Shown here one piece after another: positions 10,145-20,321 of a stretch of 64,000 nt of DNA. How positions within the stretch are numbered: position 1 is the first letter of the stretch; each line of letters starts with the position of its first letter. The notes below the pieces were generated by a model that had not been told where the DNA came from, did no database searches, and saw only the letters and a program-made list of their open reading frames with translations. This DNA comes from Pseudomonas sp. Choline-02u-1 (GTDB lineage Bacteria; Pseudomonadota; Gammaproteobacteria; Pseudomonadales; Pseudomonadaceae): contig NZ_PJBC01000004.1 in the NCBI RefSeq assembly GCF_002836515.1, positions 124,001 to 188,000 of the forward strand, read 5' to 3'. A program made the position numbers and the translations under genes.

Positions 10145-10174
10145 AAAAAAACCCCGCTGAATCAGCGGGGTTTT
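10145..10174 (-). terminator. intrinsic terminator after opgH
   Basis: AAAACCCCGCTGAATCAGCG followed by GGGTTTT forms an 11-bp GC-rich stem with a short loop. Read on the minus strand it ends in a T run (complement of the A run at 10145-10150), five bases past the opgH stop. It has T residues on both strands, so it may work in both directions. Confidence 0.88.
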
Positions 10175-10178
10175 CTCA

Positions 10179-12749
10179 TCAGGCCGGCTGAGCCTGCAGG
10201 CTCACCGGTCGCAGCGGCAGCAACGGCGCGTGCGGATCGGCTTTCACCGAAGCGCGCCAGGCGTCCAGCCACTCGGCGTGACCTTCGGCCCAGACCTGCT
10301 CGTGCAGGCGTGCCAGTGCGACAGGGTCGCTAAGCAGTTGCAGGCGATCATGGTTGTTCAGCCCGGCCGGGCCGACCTTGATCGCGTGACGCACACGTTC
10401 CTGACGCAGCCACTCGATCGGCTCGGCCTGGCCGTGACGCGAGGTCGCCAGCGAGCACGCCAGGGCGTTCTGCTGAGGATCGACCACGGCGCGGACGAAG
10501 CCGTCGTTGAGGGCGTGATAGCGGTTCTCGTGGGTGTACTGATTGGTTGCCAGCAAGGCCTGTGGCGGATTGTATTCCTCGGGGATGAGAAACAGGCTCT
10601 CGTCACGGGTCTTCAGGCCCAGGCCGACACGGCTGGAGATCACCGATACCGGGATCGACAGCATCAGCGAACCGACGATCGGCACCAGCCACCAGAGGAA
10701 GCTCGGGTTCAGCCAGATCACCAGCAGCGCCCAAAAGAAGCCCAGCAACGTCTGCGGACCGTGGCGCTTGACCGCTTCGCTCCACGGCGTCGAGTCGTCG
10801 TCACGCTGCGGCGAGTTCCAGGTCGCGGCCCAGCCGAGGAACGCGGCGAGGACGAAGCGGGTGTGGAAAATCATCCGCACCGGTGCCAGCAGCATGGAGA
10901 ACAGCATCTCCAGCAGCATCGACAGGGTCACCTTGAACTTGCCGCCGAACTCTTTCGCGCCCTTGGCCCAGATCAGGATGATGCTCAACAGCTTCGGCAG
11001 GAACAGCAGCACGATGGTCGTCGAGAACAGCGCGATGGCCTTGTCCGGGTGCCATTGTGGCCACAGCGGATAGAGCTGACGCGGTTCGAGGAAGTACTGC
11101 GGCTCCATCAGCGTGTTCACCGCCAGCAGCGCGGTCGACAGCACCAGGAAGAAGAACCACAACGGCGCCGACAGGTACGACATCACGCCGGTCAGGAACA
11201 CCGCGCGGTGCACCGGGTGCATGCCCTTGACCAGGAACAGGCGGAAGTTCATCAGGTTGCCGTGGCACCAGCGACGGTCACGCTTGAGTTCGTCGAGCAG
11301 GTTCGGCGGCAACTCTTCGTAACTGCCCGGCAAGTCGTAGGCAATCCACACGCCCCACCCGGCCCGACGCATCAGCGCAGCTTCGACGAAGTCGTGGGAA
11401 AGGATTGCACCGGAGAATGCGCCTTTACCCGGCAACGGCGCCAGAGCGCAGTGGTCGATGAACGGCTTCATGCGGATGATCGCGTTGTGACCCCAGTAGT
11501 GGGATTCACCCAACTGCCAGAAGTGCAGACCAGCGGTAAACAGCGGGCCGTACACGCGGGTGGCGAACTGCTGCATGCGCGCATACAGGGTGTCCATGCC
11601 CGACGCACGTGGCGCGGTCTGGATGATCCCGGCGTCCGGCGTGGCTTCCATCAGGCGCACCAGACTGGTCAGGCACTCGCCGCTCATCACCGAGTCGGCG
11701 TCGAGCACGACCATGTACTTGTAGTCACCGCCCCAACGACGGCAGAAGTCGTCGAGGTTGCCGCTCTTGCGCTTCACACGACGGCGGCGACGGCGATAGA
11801 AGATCTTGCCGAAGCCCTTGGCCTCGCGGCAGACATCCAGCCAGGCCTGTTGCTCGGCGACGCAGATATCGGTGTCGTTACTGTCGCTGAGGACGAAAAA
11901 GTCGAAGCGATCCAGATCACCGGTGGCCGCTACCGATTCGAACGTCGCCCGCAGACCGGCGAATACACGCGGCACGTCTTCGTTGCAGATCGGCATTACC
12001 AGCGCAGTACGCGCATCTTTCGGAATCGGCTCGTTACCGGCGCTTTTCCCGGAGATACGGTATTTATCGTGGCCGGTGAGCAACTCGAGGAAGCCCATCA
12101 GTGCGGTCCAGAAACCGGCCGAGACCCAGCAGAACAGAATCCCGAACAGAATCAGGATGCTGGTTTGCAGCGCGTACGGCAGCACTTGCGTGGCGGTTTG
12201 CAGCAGCGGCTGATGCAGGACTTCTTCCAGATCGACGAACGACCAGCCCTGGTACGGCATGATGCCTTTCATATACCAGCCGGCAACGATGGTCTGGCCG
12301 AGCATCAGCAGCAACAGAATGTAGCGGCGGATCGAACCGACGGTGCGCCAGCGTGCGGCCGGCAGTACATTGGCGTCCTTCGGCGGCTGCGGCGGGTTGG
12401 TGCGCCCGGTCAGACGGCGCCAGCCACGCACCAGAATATTGGTGCGCCATGGTTCAGGCACAACCTTGGTACGGTGGATCGGCGGCGTGGCCTTGAGGCT
12501 GACCCGACCACTGGCGTCGAGCACCAGCATTTCCGCTTCGGCCAGTTCTTCGGCCGTGCTCAGGGTCAGACGCTTGCCCACCGAAGCCTGGGCGGCTTCG
12601 GCAGGAGCGTCGAATGTCGAGGACGACAGGCGTTCATGCAGCTCGCTGAACGACTGGCAACCCGCGAGTTCCGCGCGTTGCTCGTCGGTCATCGGCAGAT
12701 GCGCCAGATACTCGGACAGAGTCTCTGGCTGTACTTGAGAGTTACTCAT
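10179..12749 (-). CDS. opgH: OpgH, glucan glucosyltransferase for osmoregulated periplasmic glucans
   Basis: An 856-residue inner-membrane processive family-2 glycosyltransferase. Visible pieces include the cytoplasmic N-terminus, membrane segments around residues 140-215, catalytic signatures [17 protein letters not shown] and [14 protein letters not shown] (DxD-type), a later [13 protein letters not shown] (the R-R-W motif), and several further membrane helices from about residue 520. It polymerises UDP-glucose into beta-1,2-linked glucans released to the periplasm. It overlaps opgG by 8 bases (12742-12749), so the two are co-translated. A terminator follows. Confidence 0.97.
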   Translation of the reverse strand: MSNSQVQPETLSEYLAHLPMTDEQRAELAGCQSFSELHERLSSSTFDAPAEAAQASVGKRLTLSTAEELAEAEMLVLDASGRVSLKATPPIHRTKVVPEPWRTNILVRGWRRLTGRTNPPQPPKDANVLPAARWRTVGSIRRYILLLLMLGQTIVAGWYMKGIMPYQGWSFVDLEEVLHQPLLQTATQVLPYALQTSILILFGILFCWVSAGFWTALMGFLELLTGHDKYRISGKSAGNEPIPKDARTALVMPICNEDVPRVFAGLRATFESVAATGDLDRFDFFVLSDSNDTDICVAEQQAWLDVCREAKGFGKIFYRRRRRRVKRKSGNLDDFCRRWGGDYKYMVVLDADSVMSGECLTSLVRLMEATPDAGIIQTAPRASGMDTLYARMQQFATRVYGPLFTAGLHFWQLGESHYWGHNAIIRMKPFIDHCALAPLPGKGAFSGAILSHDFVEAALMRRAGWGVWIAYDLPGSYEELPPNLLDELKRDRRWCHGNLMNFRLFLVKGMHPVHRAVFLTGVMSYLSAPLWFFFLVLSTALLAVNTLMEPQYFLEPRQLYPLWPQWHPDKAIALFSTTIVLLFLPKLLSIILIWAKGAKEFGGKFKVTLSMLLEMLFSMLLAPVRMIFHTRFVLAAFLGWAATWNSPQRDDDSTPWSEAVKRHGPQTLLGFFWALLVIWLNPSFLWWLVPIVGSLMLSIPVSVISSRVGLGLKTRDESLFLIPEEYNPPQALLATNQYTHENRYHALNDGFVRAVVDPQQNALACSLATSRHGQAEPIEWLRQERVRHAIKVGPAGLNNHDRLQLLSDPVALARLHEQVWAEGHAEWLDAWRASVKADPHAPLLPLRPVSLQAQPA

Positions 12750-14553
12750 CGGCAGGCAACTGATAGCTCCAGGTCTCGGTCAGGACTTCTTCAGTCGGTG
12801 CCGATTCCGGTGTGGCTGGGGCCGCGTCGGCAGCGACTGGCTGCTTGGCGTCTTTGTTGGCCTGGTCCTTGGCGTCGGCGGCAGGCTTGGCTTCAGCCTG
12901 TCTGGCTTCGGCGGCCTTGGCTTCCTTGTCGAGTTTTTCCTGTTGCTTGGCGGCCACCTTGTCAGCCTTGGCGACCGACGAGTTGGAGGCCGGCACGGAT
13001 TTGCCCAGATCGGCTGTCACGACAGGCTGAACCAGGGCGGCGCGCATTTCGGTTGCCTTGCTCGGATCCTTGATCTTCATCCGCAGAGTCAGGCGCCAGC
13101 CCTTGGTTTCCGGGTTGTAGCGCACGCTGTTCTCGACCAGCTCGGCGTTGTCGCCAACGCTGACCTGACTGCGCACGTCGGCATCCGGCGTCAGGGCTGC
13201 CAGTGACGGGCCTTCGAAGTCGACAAGATAGGCAACGCTGCCATCCGGCTGACGGATCAGGTTCGATTGCTTGACGTCACCGGTCGAACGCAGAGTCTGT
13301 GCCACCCAGGCGCTGTCCGGCGCGTGGATCGCTGCTTCGTCCATGGTCCAGTGCATGCGGTAGGCGAAGTCCAGCGGCTGGCCTGGCTCCGGCATTTTTT
13401 CCGGGCTCCAGAACGCAACGATGTTGTCGTTGGTTTCGTCAGCGGTCGGAATCTCTACCAGATCGACAGTGCCCTTGCCCCACTCGCCCTTCGGCTCGAT
13501 CCAGGCGCTTGGGCGCTTGTCGTAGCGGTCGTCGAGGTCTTCGTAGTGGCTGAAGTCACGGCCACGCTGCAGCAGACCGAAACCACGCGGGTTCTCGACG
13601 CTGAAGTTGCTCACGGCCAGATGTTTCGGGTTGTTCAGTGGGCGCCAGATCCACTCGCCGTTGCCGGCATGGATCGACAGACCGCTGGAGTCGTGCAGTT
13701 CACGACGGTAGTTGAGGACTTTCGACGGCTGGTTGGCGCCGAACAGGAACATGCTGGTCAGCGGCGCGATGCCCAGTTTGCCGACCTTGTCACGCAGGAA
13801 CATCTGCGCCTTGACGTCAACGATGGTGTCGCTGCCCGGACGCAGGATCAGGCGGTAGGCACCGGTGGCGCGCGGCGAATCGAGCAGAGCGAAGATCACC
13901 AGGTGCTTGTCGCCAGGCTTGGGCTGCTGAATCCAGAATTCGCGAAAACGCGGGAATTCTTCGCCCGACGGCAGCGCGGTATCGATGGCCAGACCACGGG
14001 CCGACAGACCGTAGGTATGCCCTTTGCCGACGACGCGGAAATAGCTCGCGCCCAGCATGGTCATGATTTCGTCTTGCTTGTCGGCCTTGTTGATCGGGTA
14101 CAGCACACGGAAACCGGCGTAGCCCAGTTGTTCAGTGGCTTTCGGATCAAATTTCAGATCGCCGAAATCGAAGCGGCTCGGATCGTATTTGATCTCCGAG
14201 ACAGTATTCGCGGTGATTTCGTTGATTTTCACCGGCGTATCGAAATGCATACCCTGGTGATAGAAGGAGAGCTTGAACGGCGTCTTCTGATCGGCCCACT
14301 CAGCCTTTTCGGTGAGGAAGCGGATCTTCTGATAGTCCGCGAACTTCATTTCGCGAAATTCGTTCGGCAGGTTGCTGCGCGGGGCTTCGAACTTCTGCCC
14401 GGCCAGCTCTTTGGCCTTGGCCGATACGTCGTCAAGATTGAACGCCCAAAGCTGACCGGCGCTGAGCAGGCACAGGAGCGCCGAACCCGCTACCAGAGCA
14501 CTTCGCATGCGTTTGGCAGACATTTTTGCTGCATTACAGGGACTAACAATCAC
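12742..14553 (-). CDS. opgG: OpgG, periplasmic glucan biosynthesis protein
   Basis: A 603-residue MdoG-family protein with a signal peptide ([23 protein letters not shown], cleaved after AF or nearby), an OpgG beta-sandwich catalytic domain ([38 protein letters not shown]) and an immunoglobulin-like C-terminal domain. A Lys/Ala-rich extension of about 100 residues ([20 protein letters not shown]) near the C-terminus is unusual beside enterobacterial OpgG, which ends soon after the Ig domain. The GTG at 14553 is preferred: GAGGG lies about 8 bases upstream and the reading begins [16 protein letters not shown]. An internal ATG at 14523 is the alternative. It acts with OpgH on periplasmic glucans. 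Confidence 0.93.
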   Translation of the reverse strand: MIVSPCNAAKMSAKRMRSALVAGSALLCLLSAGQLWAFNLDDVSAKAKELAGQKFEAPRSNLPNEFREMKFADYQKIRFLTEKAEWADQKTPFKLSFYHQGMHFDTPVKINEITANTVSEIKYDPSRFDFGDLKFDPKATEQLGYAGFRVLYPINKADKQDEIMTMLGASYFRVVGKGHTYGLSARGLAIDTALPSGEEFPRFREFWIQQPKPGDKHLVIFALLDSPRATGAYRLILRPGSDTIVDVKAQMFLRDKVGKLGIAPLTSMFLFGANQPSKVLNYRRELHDSSGLSIHAGNGEWIWRPLNNPKHLAVSNFSVENPRGFGLLQRGRDFSHYEDLDDRYDKRPSAWIEPKGEWGKGTVDLVEIPTADETNDNIVAFWSPEKMPEPGQPLDFAYRMHWTMDEAAIHAPDSAWVAQTLRSTGDVKQSNLIRQPDGSVAYLVDFEGPSLAALTPDADVRSQVSVGDNAELVENSVRYNPETKGWRLTLRMKIKDPSKATEMRAALVQPVVTADLGKSVPASNSSVAKADKVAAKQQEKLDKEAKAAEARQAEAKPAADAKDQANKDAKQPVAADAAPATPESAPTEEVLTETWSYQLPADE

Positions 14554-14873
14554 GAGCAACCCTCGCCGAAAACAGATCAATAAACCAACGGCCAGATGAA
14601 GTGCCTGTAGGGTTTTCGGCAGTAAAAAACCGACCTTTCAGGGCACCCTTGCCAAGTTGGCGAGCAATGTTCCGACTCCGCCGGGGCAAAATGATTCCCC
14701 AATCGGATCCAGACAAGTCTCTACCTAAGTCAAAACGGATCAACGAATGTCGATCCCCGCAGCGCGCGATTATCTAGTAGCCCGGATGACAACGCATCAG
14801 GGGTAACAAAGTATTTATCGCGAAAACAGCCTAAAAACAGTCGAAATTTCCGAAAAAGGTGTTTCAGGCACTG
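14554..14873. other. 320-base opgG-dtd intergenic region
   Basis: This is the upstream region of opgG on the minus strand. It is more AT-rich than the flanking genes, especially 14800-14860, and probably carries the opgGH promoter. I found no convincing -35/-10 pair, RNA gene or repeat in it. Confidence 0.5.
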
Positions 14874-15311
14874 TCAGGTCTGTAACAGGAAGGTTACCGG
14901 GCCGTCGTTGACCAAGTGCACCTGCATATCGGCGCCGAATCTACCTGATGCCACAGTGCCATGCATCTGTTTCGCTTTGCTTAATAGATAGTCGAACAAT
15001 TCCTCACCCAGCGCCGGCGGTGCGGCCGTGGAAAAGCTCGGACGCAGGCCGCTTTTGGTATCGGCGGCGAGGGTGAACTGAGAGACCAGCAGCAACCCGC
15101 CACCCACATCCGCCAGGGACAGATTCATCTTGCCCTCGGCATCACTGAATACCCGATAGTTAAGCAGCTTATGCAGAAGTTTGTCGGCGCTGGTAGGCGT
15201 GTCGTCGGGTTCTACCGCCACCAGCACGAGCAAACCCTGATCGACCGCGCCGACTACCTCGCCGGCGACCTCTACCCGCGCACCGCGTACGCGTTGCAAC
15301 AGCGCCTTCAT
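14874..15311 (-). CDS. dtd: Dtd, D-aminoacyl-tRNA deacylase
   Basis: A 145-residue protein, the normal family length. It starts [20 protein letters not shown] and carries the two signature motifs: [20 protein letters not shown] (SQFTL, about residues 75-94) and [13 protein letters not shown] (Gly-cisPro motif near the C-terminus). It removes D-amino acids mischarged on tRNA. Its ATG overlaps the TGA of pip (15308-15311), so it is translated from the pip-dtd transcript. Confidence 0.97.
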   Translation of the reverse strand: MKALLQRVRGARVEVAGEVVGAVDQGLLVLVAVEPDDTPTSADKLLHKLLNYRVFSDAEGKMNLSLADVGGGLLLVSQFTLAADTKSGLRPSFSTAAPPALGEELFDYLLSKAKQMHGTVASGRFGADMQVHLVNDGPVTFLLQT

Positions 15312-16279
15312 GCTTCTTCGAGCGGCAGGTCGAGCAGGCGCTGGGCCATTTTGCTCGCGGCGCGCACCAGCGCATCGGTGATGCCCGGCTCGGATGCGGC
15401 GTGGCCGGCGTCTCGGATGACCTGCAATTCGCTGTTCGGCCAGGCCTGATGCAATTCCCAGGCGTTGTCGAGCGGGCAGATCACATCGTAGCGGCCATGG
15501 ATGATCACGCCGGGCAGGTGGGCGATCTTGCCCATGTCGCGGATCAACTGGTTTGGCTCAAGGAACGCATTGTTGGTGAAGTAGTGACACTCGATCCGCG
15601 CGATCGACAGTGCGCGCTGCGGCTCGGAGAAACGATCGACCACCAGCGGGTTCGGCCGCAGGGTCGCGGTACGCCCCTCCCAGGTCGACCATGCTTTCGC
15701 CGCATGCATCTGGGCGATCTGGTCGTTGCCGATCAGGCGTTTGTGGAAAGCGCTGAGCAGGTCGTCGCGTTCGTCCAGCGGGATCGGCGCGATGTAATCC
15801 TGCCAGTAATCGGGGAACAGGCGGCTGGCGCCGGCCTGATAGAACCATTCGATTTCCTGCGGACGGCAGAGAAAGATCCCGCGCAGAATCAGACCGTGGA
15901 CCCGTTCCGGGTGGGTTTGTGCGTACGCCAGGGCCAGGGTCGAACCCCACGAGCCGCCGAACAGCACCCATTTTTCGATGCCAAGGTGCTTGCGAATGCG
16001 CTCCAGATCCTCGACCAGATCCCAGGTGGTGTTGTTTTCCAGGCTGGCGTGCGGGGTGGAGCGACCGCAGCCGCGCTGGTCGAAGGTGACGATGCGATAC
16101 AGATTCGGATCGAAATAGCGCCGGCTCTGGGCGTCGCAGCCGGCGCCTGGGCCACCATGAATGAACACGACCGCTAATCCCTCCGGCGATCCGCTTTCAT
16201 CGACGTACAGCGTATGGGTGTCATCGACAGCCAGATCGTGCCGGGCGTGGGGTTTGATCTGCGGAAACAAAGTCTGCAT
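15308..16279 (-). CDS. pip: proline iminopeptidase
   Basis: A 323-residue alpha/beta hydrolase of peptidase family S33. The oxyanion block [12 protein letters not shown] is at about residue 35, the nucleophile elbow is [20 protein letters not shown] (Ser near residue 110), and the catalytic His is in [11 protein letters not shown] near the C-terminus. It cleaves N-terminal proline from small peptides in the cytoplasm. It overlaps dtd by 4 bases. A short palindrome and a REP pair separate it from hutG. Confidence 0.95.
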   Translation of the reverse strand: MQTLFPQIKPHARHDLAVDDTHTLYVDESGSPEGLAVVFIHGGPGAGCDAQSRRYFDPNLYRIVTFDQRGCGRSTPHASLENNTTWDLVEDLERIRKHLGIEKWVLFGGSWGSTLALAYAQTHPERVHGLILRGIFLCRPQEIEWFYQAGASRLFPDYWQDYIAPIPLDERDDLLSAFHKRLIGNDQIAQMHAAKAWSTWEGRTATLRPNPLVVDRFSEPQRALSIARIECHYFTNNAFLEPNQLIRDMGKIAHLPGVIIHGRYDVICPLDNAWELHQAWPNSELQVIRDAGHAASEPGITDALVRAASKMAQRLLDLPLEEA

Positions 16280-16383
16280 TGCGCGCTCCGTAAGGGGTCG
16301 AGGTCATCCCTGGGGGGACTCGTATTATTCTGCCGTTGGGCATCATAAACCCGATTTGCGTCAATGAGCATGCCCCGGGGCCT

Positions 16384-16414
16384 GATCGTTCCCGCGCGGA
16401 GCGTGGGAACGATC
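16384..16414. repeat. short palindrome, REP family C
   Basis: GATCGTTCCCGCGCGGAGCG with its complement through GGAACGATC: a 31-base hairpin with an about 10-bp stem, the same words as the larger hairpin at 18560-18661. Confidence 0.8.
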
Positions 16415-16427
16415 AAATGCATCGACC

Positions 16428-16517
16428 TGTGGGAGCGGGCTTGCTCGCGAAGGGTCCGTGTCAGTCGACATGAACAGTGACTGATACACCGCCTTCGCGA
16501 GCAAGCCCGCTCCCACA
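16428..16517. repeat. REP doublet, family A (head-to-head)
   Basis: TGTGGGAGCGGGCTTGCTCG at the left and its reverse complement at the right, 90 bases overall. It lies just 5 bases beyond the hutG stop and may act as the 3' end of the hut transcript. Confidence 0.9.
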
Positions 16518-16521
16518 AGGG

Positions 16522-17325
16522 TTACGCGCTGTAGTGAGATTTTGCCCAGGCCAGATAGCCCTGCAGCAATTCCCTGAGCACCACCCGCGTCGGCTCGGCC
16601 AGGTCGGCGCGGTAGCGGAACGGTTCGAACTCTTCCATGTAGGTGGACTGGCACAGTTCCAGCTGCACAGCGTGGATGTTTTGCGCCGGATCGCCGTACT
16701 GGCGGGTGATGTGCCCGCCCTTGAACCGACCGTTGAGCACATGGGTGAACTGCGCGTGCTGCGCGCAGATCGCTTCCAGTTGACTCGCCAGTTGCGGATC
16801 ACAACTGACGCCATTGAAGGTGCCGAGGTTGAAGTCCGACAGCTTGCCGTCGAACAGGTGCGGGATGATCGAGCGGATCGAGTGCGCATCGAACAACAGC
16901 GCGTAGCCGAATGCGGCTTTCAGTCGCGCCAGCTCTTGCTGCAAGGTGCGATGGTAAGGCGTCCAGATCTGCTCCAGGTAAGTCACACGTTCCTCTTTCG
17001 ACGGTTCCAGACCTTGCTGAAACAACGGAATACCGTCGAACAACGTTGCCGGATACAACCCGGTGGTCGCCCCGGCATACAACGGCTTGTCGTCGGACGG
17101 CCGGTTGAGGTCGATGACGAAGCGCGAATACTCAGCCGCCAGGGTGCTGGCGCCCAGCTCCTCGGCAAAGTCGTAGAGCTGCGGAATATGCCAGTCAGTG
17201 TCCGGCAGGCTCTTCGCCGCCGGGATCAGCCCGGCTTCAACCGCCGGGGTCAGACGCACACCGGCGTGGGGCATGCTGATCAGCAGCGGCACGCGACCTT
17301 GTTTGAAACTCAGAACCTTGTCCAC
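16522..17325 (-). CDS. hutG: HutG, N-formylglutamate deformylase
   Basis: A 267-residue N-formylglutamate amidohydrolase family protein (PF05013 type). It starts at a GTG with an ideal AGGAGGG about 7 bases upstream and reads MDKVLSFKQGRVPLLISMPH; the PHAG block and LLFDAHSIRSIIPHLFDGKL carry likely metal ligands. It hydrolyses N-formyl-L-glutamate to glutamate and formate, the last step of the five-step Pseudomonas histidine route, whose first part uses HutF (present at 29971). It is last in the hut operon, 10 bases after hutI. Confidence 0.95.
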   Translation of the reverse strand: MDKVLSFKQGRVPLLISMPHAGVRLTPAVEAGLIPAAKSLPDTDWHIPQLYDFAEELGASTLAAEYSRFVIDLNRPSDDKPLYAGATTGLYPATLFDGIPLFQQGLEPSKEERVTYLEQIWTPYHRTLQQELARLKAAFGYALLFDAHSIRSIIPHLFDGKLSDFNLGTFNGVSCDPQLASQLEAICAQHAQFTHVLNGRFKGGHITRQYGDPAQNIHAVQLELCQSTYMEEFEPFRYRADLAEPTRVVLRELLQGYLAWAKSHYSA

Positions 17326-17335
17326 AACCGCCCTC

Positions 17336-18541
17336 CTAGAAATTCGATTCAACGCCGTGACGCACGACGCGCTTGTCCAGATCGCCACCGAGCCAATAGG
17401 CCAGATCCGCCGGACGCTCGATGTCCCACGCCACGAAATCAGCGACCTTGCCAACCTCCAGCGAGCCATGGGTCTGCGCCATGCCCAGCGCCTGCGCGGC
17501 ATGGATGGTCGCCCCGGCCAGAGCTTCTTCCGGGGTCATGCGCAAACAGGTGCAAGCCATGTTCAGCATCAGGCGCAACGACAGCGCCGGCGAGGTGCCG
17601 GGGTTGAGGTCGCTGGCGATGGCAATCTTCACCTTGTGCTTGCGCAGCGCATCCATCGGCGGCAATTGGGTTTCGCGCAGGAAATAGAACGCGCCCGGCA
17701 GCAACACGGCGACGGTGTCGGCAGCGGCCATGGCGATGGCATCGTCCTCGTCCATGAACTCCAGGTGATCGGCGGACAAGGCTTTGTAGCGTGCGGCGAG
17801 GCTGGAGCCGTGCAGCGAGGACAACTGCTCAGCGTGGAGTTTCACTGGCAGTCCGAGTTGTTGCGCGGCGACGAAGACCCGCTCGACCTGCTCCGGCGAA
17901 AACGCCAGGTATTCGCAGAACGCGTCCACGGCATCGATCAAACCTTCGGCGGCAAGGGCCGGGAGCATCTGCTCGCAGACCAGATCGATGTAATCGTCGG
18001 CGCGATCCTTGTACTCCGGCGGCAACGCGTGCGCCGCCAGGCAAGTGCTGCGCACGCTTATCGGCAGCTCTTCGGCCAGGCGCCGGATGACCCGCAGCAG
18101 CTTGCGTTCGTTGGCCAGATCGAGACCGTAGCCGGATTTCATTTCCACCGTGGTCACGCCGTCGCGCATCAGGCTTTTCAGACGTTTGGCGGCGCTGGCG
18201 AACAGCTCGTCTTCGCTCGCTTCACGGGTTGCGCGCACGGTGCTGGCGATGCCGCCGCCCTGCGCGGCGATCTCGGCATAGCTGACGCCTTGCAGACGCT
18301 GCTCGAACTCACCGCTGCGGTTGCCGCCGAATACGGTGTGGGTGTGGCAGTCGATCAGACCGGGGGTGACCCAAGCACCTTGCAGGTCATTGACCGCCGA
18401 AAATTCGCCGGACGGCAATTGAGCGCGCGGGCCGATCCATTCGATCAGCGTGCCGGACGTCACGATCGCGGCATCCTCGATGATCGAATAGGCGCCGTTG
18501 GCCATGGTTGCGACTTGGCAGTGTTGCCAGAGGGTTTTCAT
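17336..18541 (-). CDS. hutI: HutI, imidazolonepropionase
   Basis: A 401-residue amidohydrolase starting [20 protein letters not shown]. The metal-binding [20 protein letters not shown] is at about residues 70-90, with [26 protein letters not shown] and [11 protein letters not shown] completing the TIM-barrel ligands. It converts imidazolone propionate to formimidoyl-glutamate, which HutF then uses. The ATG at 18541 is chosen because the region upstream is a repeat hairpin, not coding. hutG follows after 10 bases. Confidence 0.97.
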   Translation of the reverse strand: MKTLWQHCQVATMANGAYSIIEDAAIVTSGTLIEWIGPRAQLPSGEFSAVNDLQGAWVTPGLIDCHTHTVFGGNRSGEFEQRLQGVSYAEIAAQGGGIASTVRATREASEDELFASAAKRLKSLMRDGVTTVEMKSGYGLDLANERKLLRVIRRLAEELPISVRSTCLAAHALPPEYKDRADDYIDLVCEQMLPALAAEGLIDAVDAFCEYLAFSPEQVERVFVAAQQLGLPVKLHAEQLSSLHGSSLAARYKALSADHLEFMDEDDAIAMAAADTVAVLLPGAFYFLRETQLPPMDALRKHKVKIAIASDLNPGTSPALSLRLMLNMACTCLRMTPEEALAGATIHAAQALGMAQTHGSLEVGKVADFVAWDIERPADLAYWLGGDLDKRVVRHGVESNF

Positions 18542-18559
18542 CCCGGTTCCTCTTATAGT

Positions 18560-18661
18560 GATCGTTCCCACGCGCAGCAAAGGAATGCAGCCCGTGACGC
18601 TCCGCGTCACTGGACGCGGAGCGTCCCTTGAGGCATTCCTTTGCTGCGTGTGGGAACGATC
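18560..18661. repeat. large hairpin, REP family C, between hutH and hutI
   Basis: GATCGTTCCCACGCGCAGCA...AGGAATGC at the left and GCATTCCTTTGCTGCGTGTG...GGAACGATC at the right form a stem of about 28 bp. An inner palindrome (GACGCTCCGCGTC / GACGCGGAGCGTC) sits in the loop. It occupies the hutH-hutI gap inside the operon. Confidence 0.85.
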
Positions 18662-18672
18662 AGTGGGTAGGG

Positions 18673-20205
18673 TTAAAGGCTCGGCAAAAGCTTCGCCGGC
18701 ACCAGCTCGGTCAGACACCGCGACGCCAGCAACTCAGTCGCCGCATTGATGTCCGGCGCAAAGAACCGATCCTTCTCATAGAACGGCACTTCCTTGCGCA
18801 AGATCGCCCGCGCCTGTTCCAGCTTCGGCGAGGTCTTCAGGCCATTGCGCAGGTCCAGCCCCTGCACCGCCGCCAGCCATTCCACGGCGAGAATGCCGCG
18901 AGTGTTCTCGGCCATTTCCCAGAGACGCTTGCCCGCCGCCGGGGCCATCGACACATGGTCTTCCTGGTTGGCCGAGGTCGGCAGGCTGTCTACCGAATGC
19001 GGATGGGACAACGCCTTGTTTTCGCTGGCCAGTGCCGCTGCGGTGACCTGGGCAATCATGAACCCGGAATTCACCCCGCCATTGGCGACGAGGAACGGCG
19101 GCAGTTGCGACATGTGCTTGTCCATCATCAGCGAGATGCGCCGTTCGCTCAGCGAGCCGATTTCAGCGATGGCCAAGGCCATGTTGTCAGCGGCCATGGC
19201 CACCGGCTCGGCGTGGAAGTTACCGCCGGAAATCACGTCGCCTTCAGCGGCGAATACCAGCGGGTTGTCGGAAACCGCGTTGGCTTCCACCGCCAGCACT
19301 TCAGCGGCCTGACGGAACTGGGTCAGGCAGGCGCCCATGACTTGCGGCTGGCAGCGCAGCGAATACGGGTCCTGGACCTTGTCGCAGTTCTGATGCGAGG
19401 CGCAGACTTCGCTACGCTCACCGAGCAGATCGCGGTACGCGGCAGCGGCATCGATCTGACCTTTCTGCCCACGTGCAGCGTGAATGCGCGCGTCGAACGG
19501 CGAGCGCGAGCCGAGCACGGCTTCTACGGTGAGACTGCCCAGCGACAGGGCACCGGCAAACAGGTCTTCACCTTCGAACAAACCGCGCAGCGCAAACGCT
19601 GTGGAAACCTGGGTACCGTTGAGCAGCGCCAGACCTTCTTTAGCCGCTAACGTCAGCGGCGTCAGGCCGGCGACTTTCAGCGCCTCGGTCGCCTCCAGCC
19701 ACTCGCCCTTGTAGCGCGCCTTGCCCTCGCCCAGCAGCACCAGCGACATGTGCGCGAGCGGCGCCAGATCGCCCGACGCACCGACCGAACCTTTCAACGG
19801 AATATGCGGATAGACCTCGGCATTGATCAGCGCGATCAGCGCATCGATCACCTGCCGACGGATGCCGGAAAAACCGCGGCTGAGGCTGTTGACCTTGAGC
19901 ACCATGATCAGTCGCACCAGCTCATCGCTGATCGGCTGGCCGACGCCGGCAGCGTGCGAGAGCACCAGCGAACGCTGGAGGTTTTCCAGGTCTTCACTGG
20001 CGATGCGCGTCGAGGCCAGCAGGCCGAAACCGGTGTTGATGCCGTAGGCGGTGCGGTTCTCGGCGAGGATCTGCTCGACGCAGGCAACGCTGGCCTCGAT
20101 CTGCGCACTGGCGCTGTTGTCGAGGGTCAAGGTGACCGGGTTCTGGTAGACGTCACGCAGTTGGGCCAGGCTCAGTTGGCCGGGGATCAGGTTCAGCGCA
20201 GTCAT
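18673..20205 (-). CDS. hutH: HutH, histidine ammonia-lyase
   Basis: A 510-residue canonical lyase. The MIO-forming Ala-Ser-Gly lies in [17 protein letters not shown] (A143-S144-G145). Catalytic Tyr and His are in [13 protein letters not shown] (Y54) and VLSHAAGVG (H84), and [21 protein letters not shown] and NQEDHVSMA supply the remaining active-site residues. It converts histidine to urocanate, the first step of the pathway. The start at 20205 gives the usual [11 protein letters not shown]-terminus. It is the enzyme expected to do the work, in contrast to the cofactor-less paralogue upstream. Confidence 0.97.
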   Translation of the reverse strand: MTALNLIPGQLSLAQLRDVYQNPVTLTLDNSASAQIEASVACVEQILAENRTAYGINTGFGLLASTRIASEDLENLQRSLVLSHAAGVGQPISDELVRLIMVLKVNSLSRGFSGIRRQVIDALIALINAEVYPHIPLKGSVGASGDLAPLAHMSLVLLGEGKARYKGEWLEATEALKVAGLTPLTLAAKEGLALLNGTQVSTAFALRGLFEGEDLFAGALSLGSLTVEAVLGSRSPFDARIHAARGQKGQIDAAAAYRDLLGERSEVCASHQNCDKVQDPYSLRCQPQVMGACLTQFRQAAEVLAVEANAVSDNPLVFAAEGDVISGGNFHAEPVAMAADNMALAIAEIGSLSERRISLMMDKHMSQLPPFLVANGGVNSGFMIAQVTAAALASENKALSHPHSVDSLPTSANQEDHVSMAPAAGKRLWEMAENTRGILAVEWLAAVQGLDLRNGLKTSPKLEQARAILRKEVPFYEKDRFFAPDINAATELLASRCLTELVPAKLLPSL

Positions 20206-20321
20206 TAAAATGCTCCTGTTAGGCATTGTTATTAACTACCAGTCGCTCCGGAGCATTCCGTTATCCGTCGTTTTTCGTCTTGTGAACGATCCACGCCTTG
20301 GCACGCTGGTATGGGTAGTTG

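Noticed and set aside
10230..13073. 947-codon open frame on the plus strand opposite opgH and the end of opgG
   Set aside because: It is the antisense of two well-supported genes with overlapping translation. GC-rich codon bias removes stop codons from this frame. The product is rich in R, H, Q and shows no recognisable domain or start signal.
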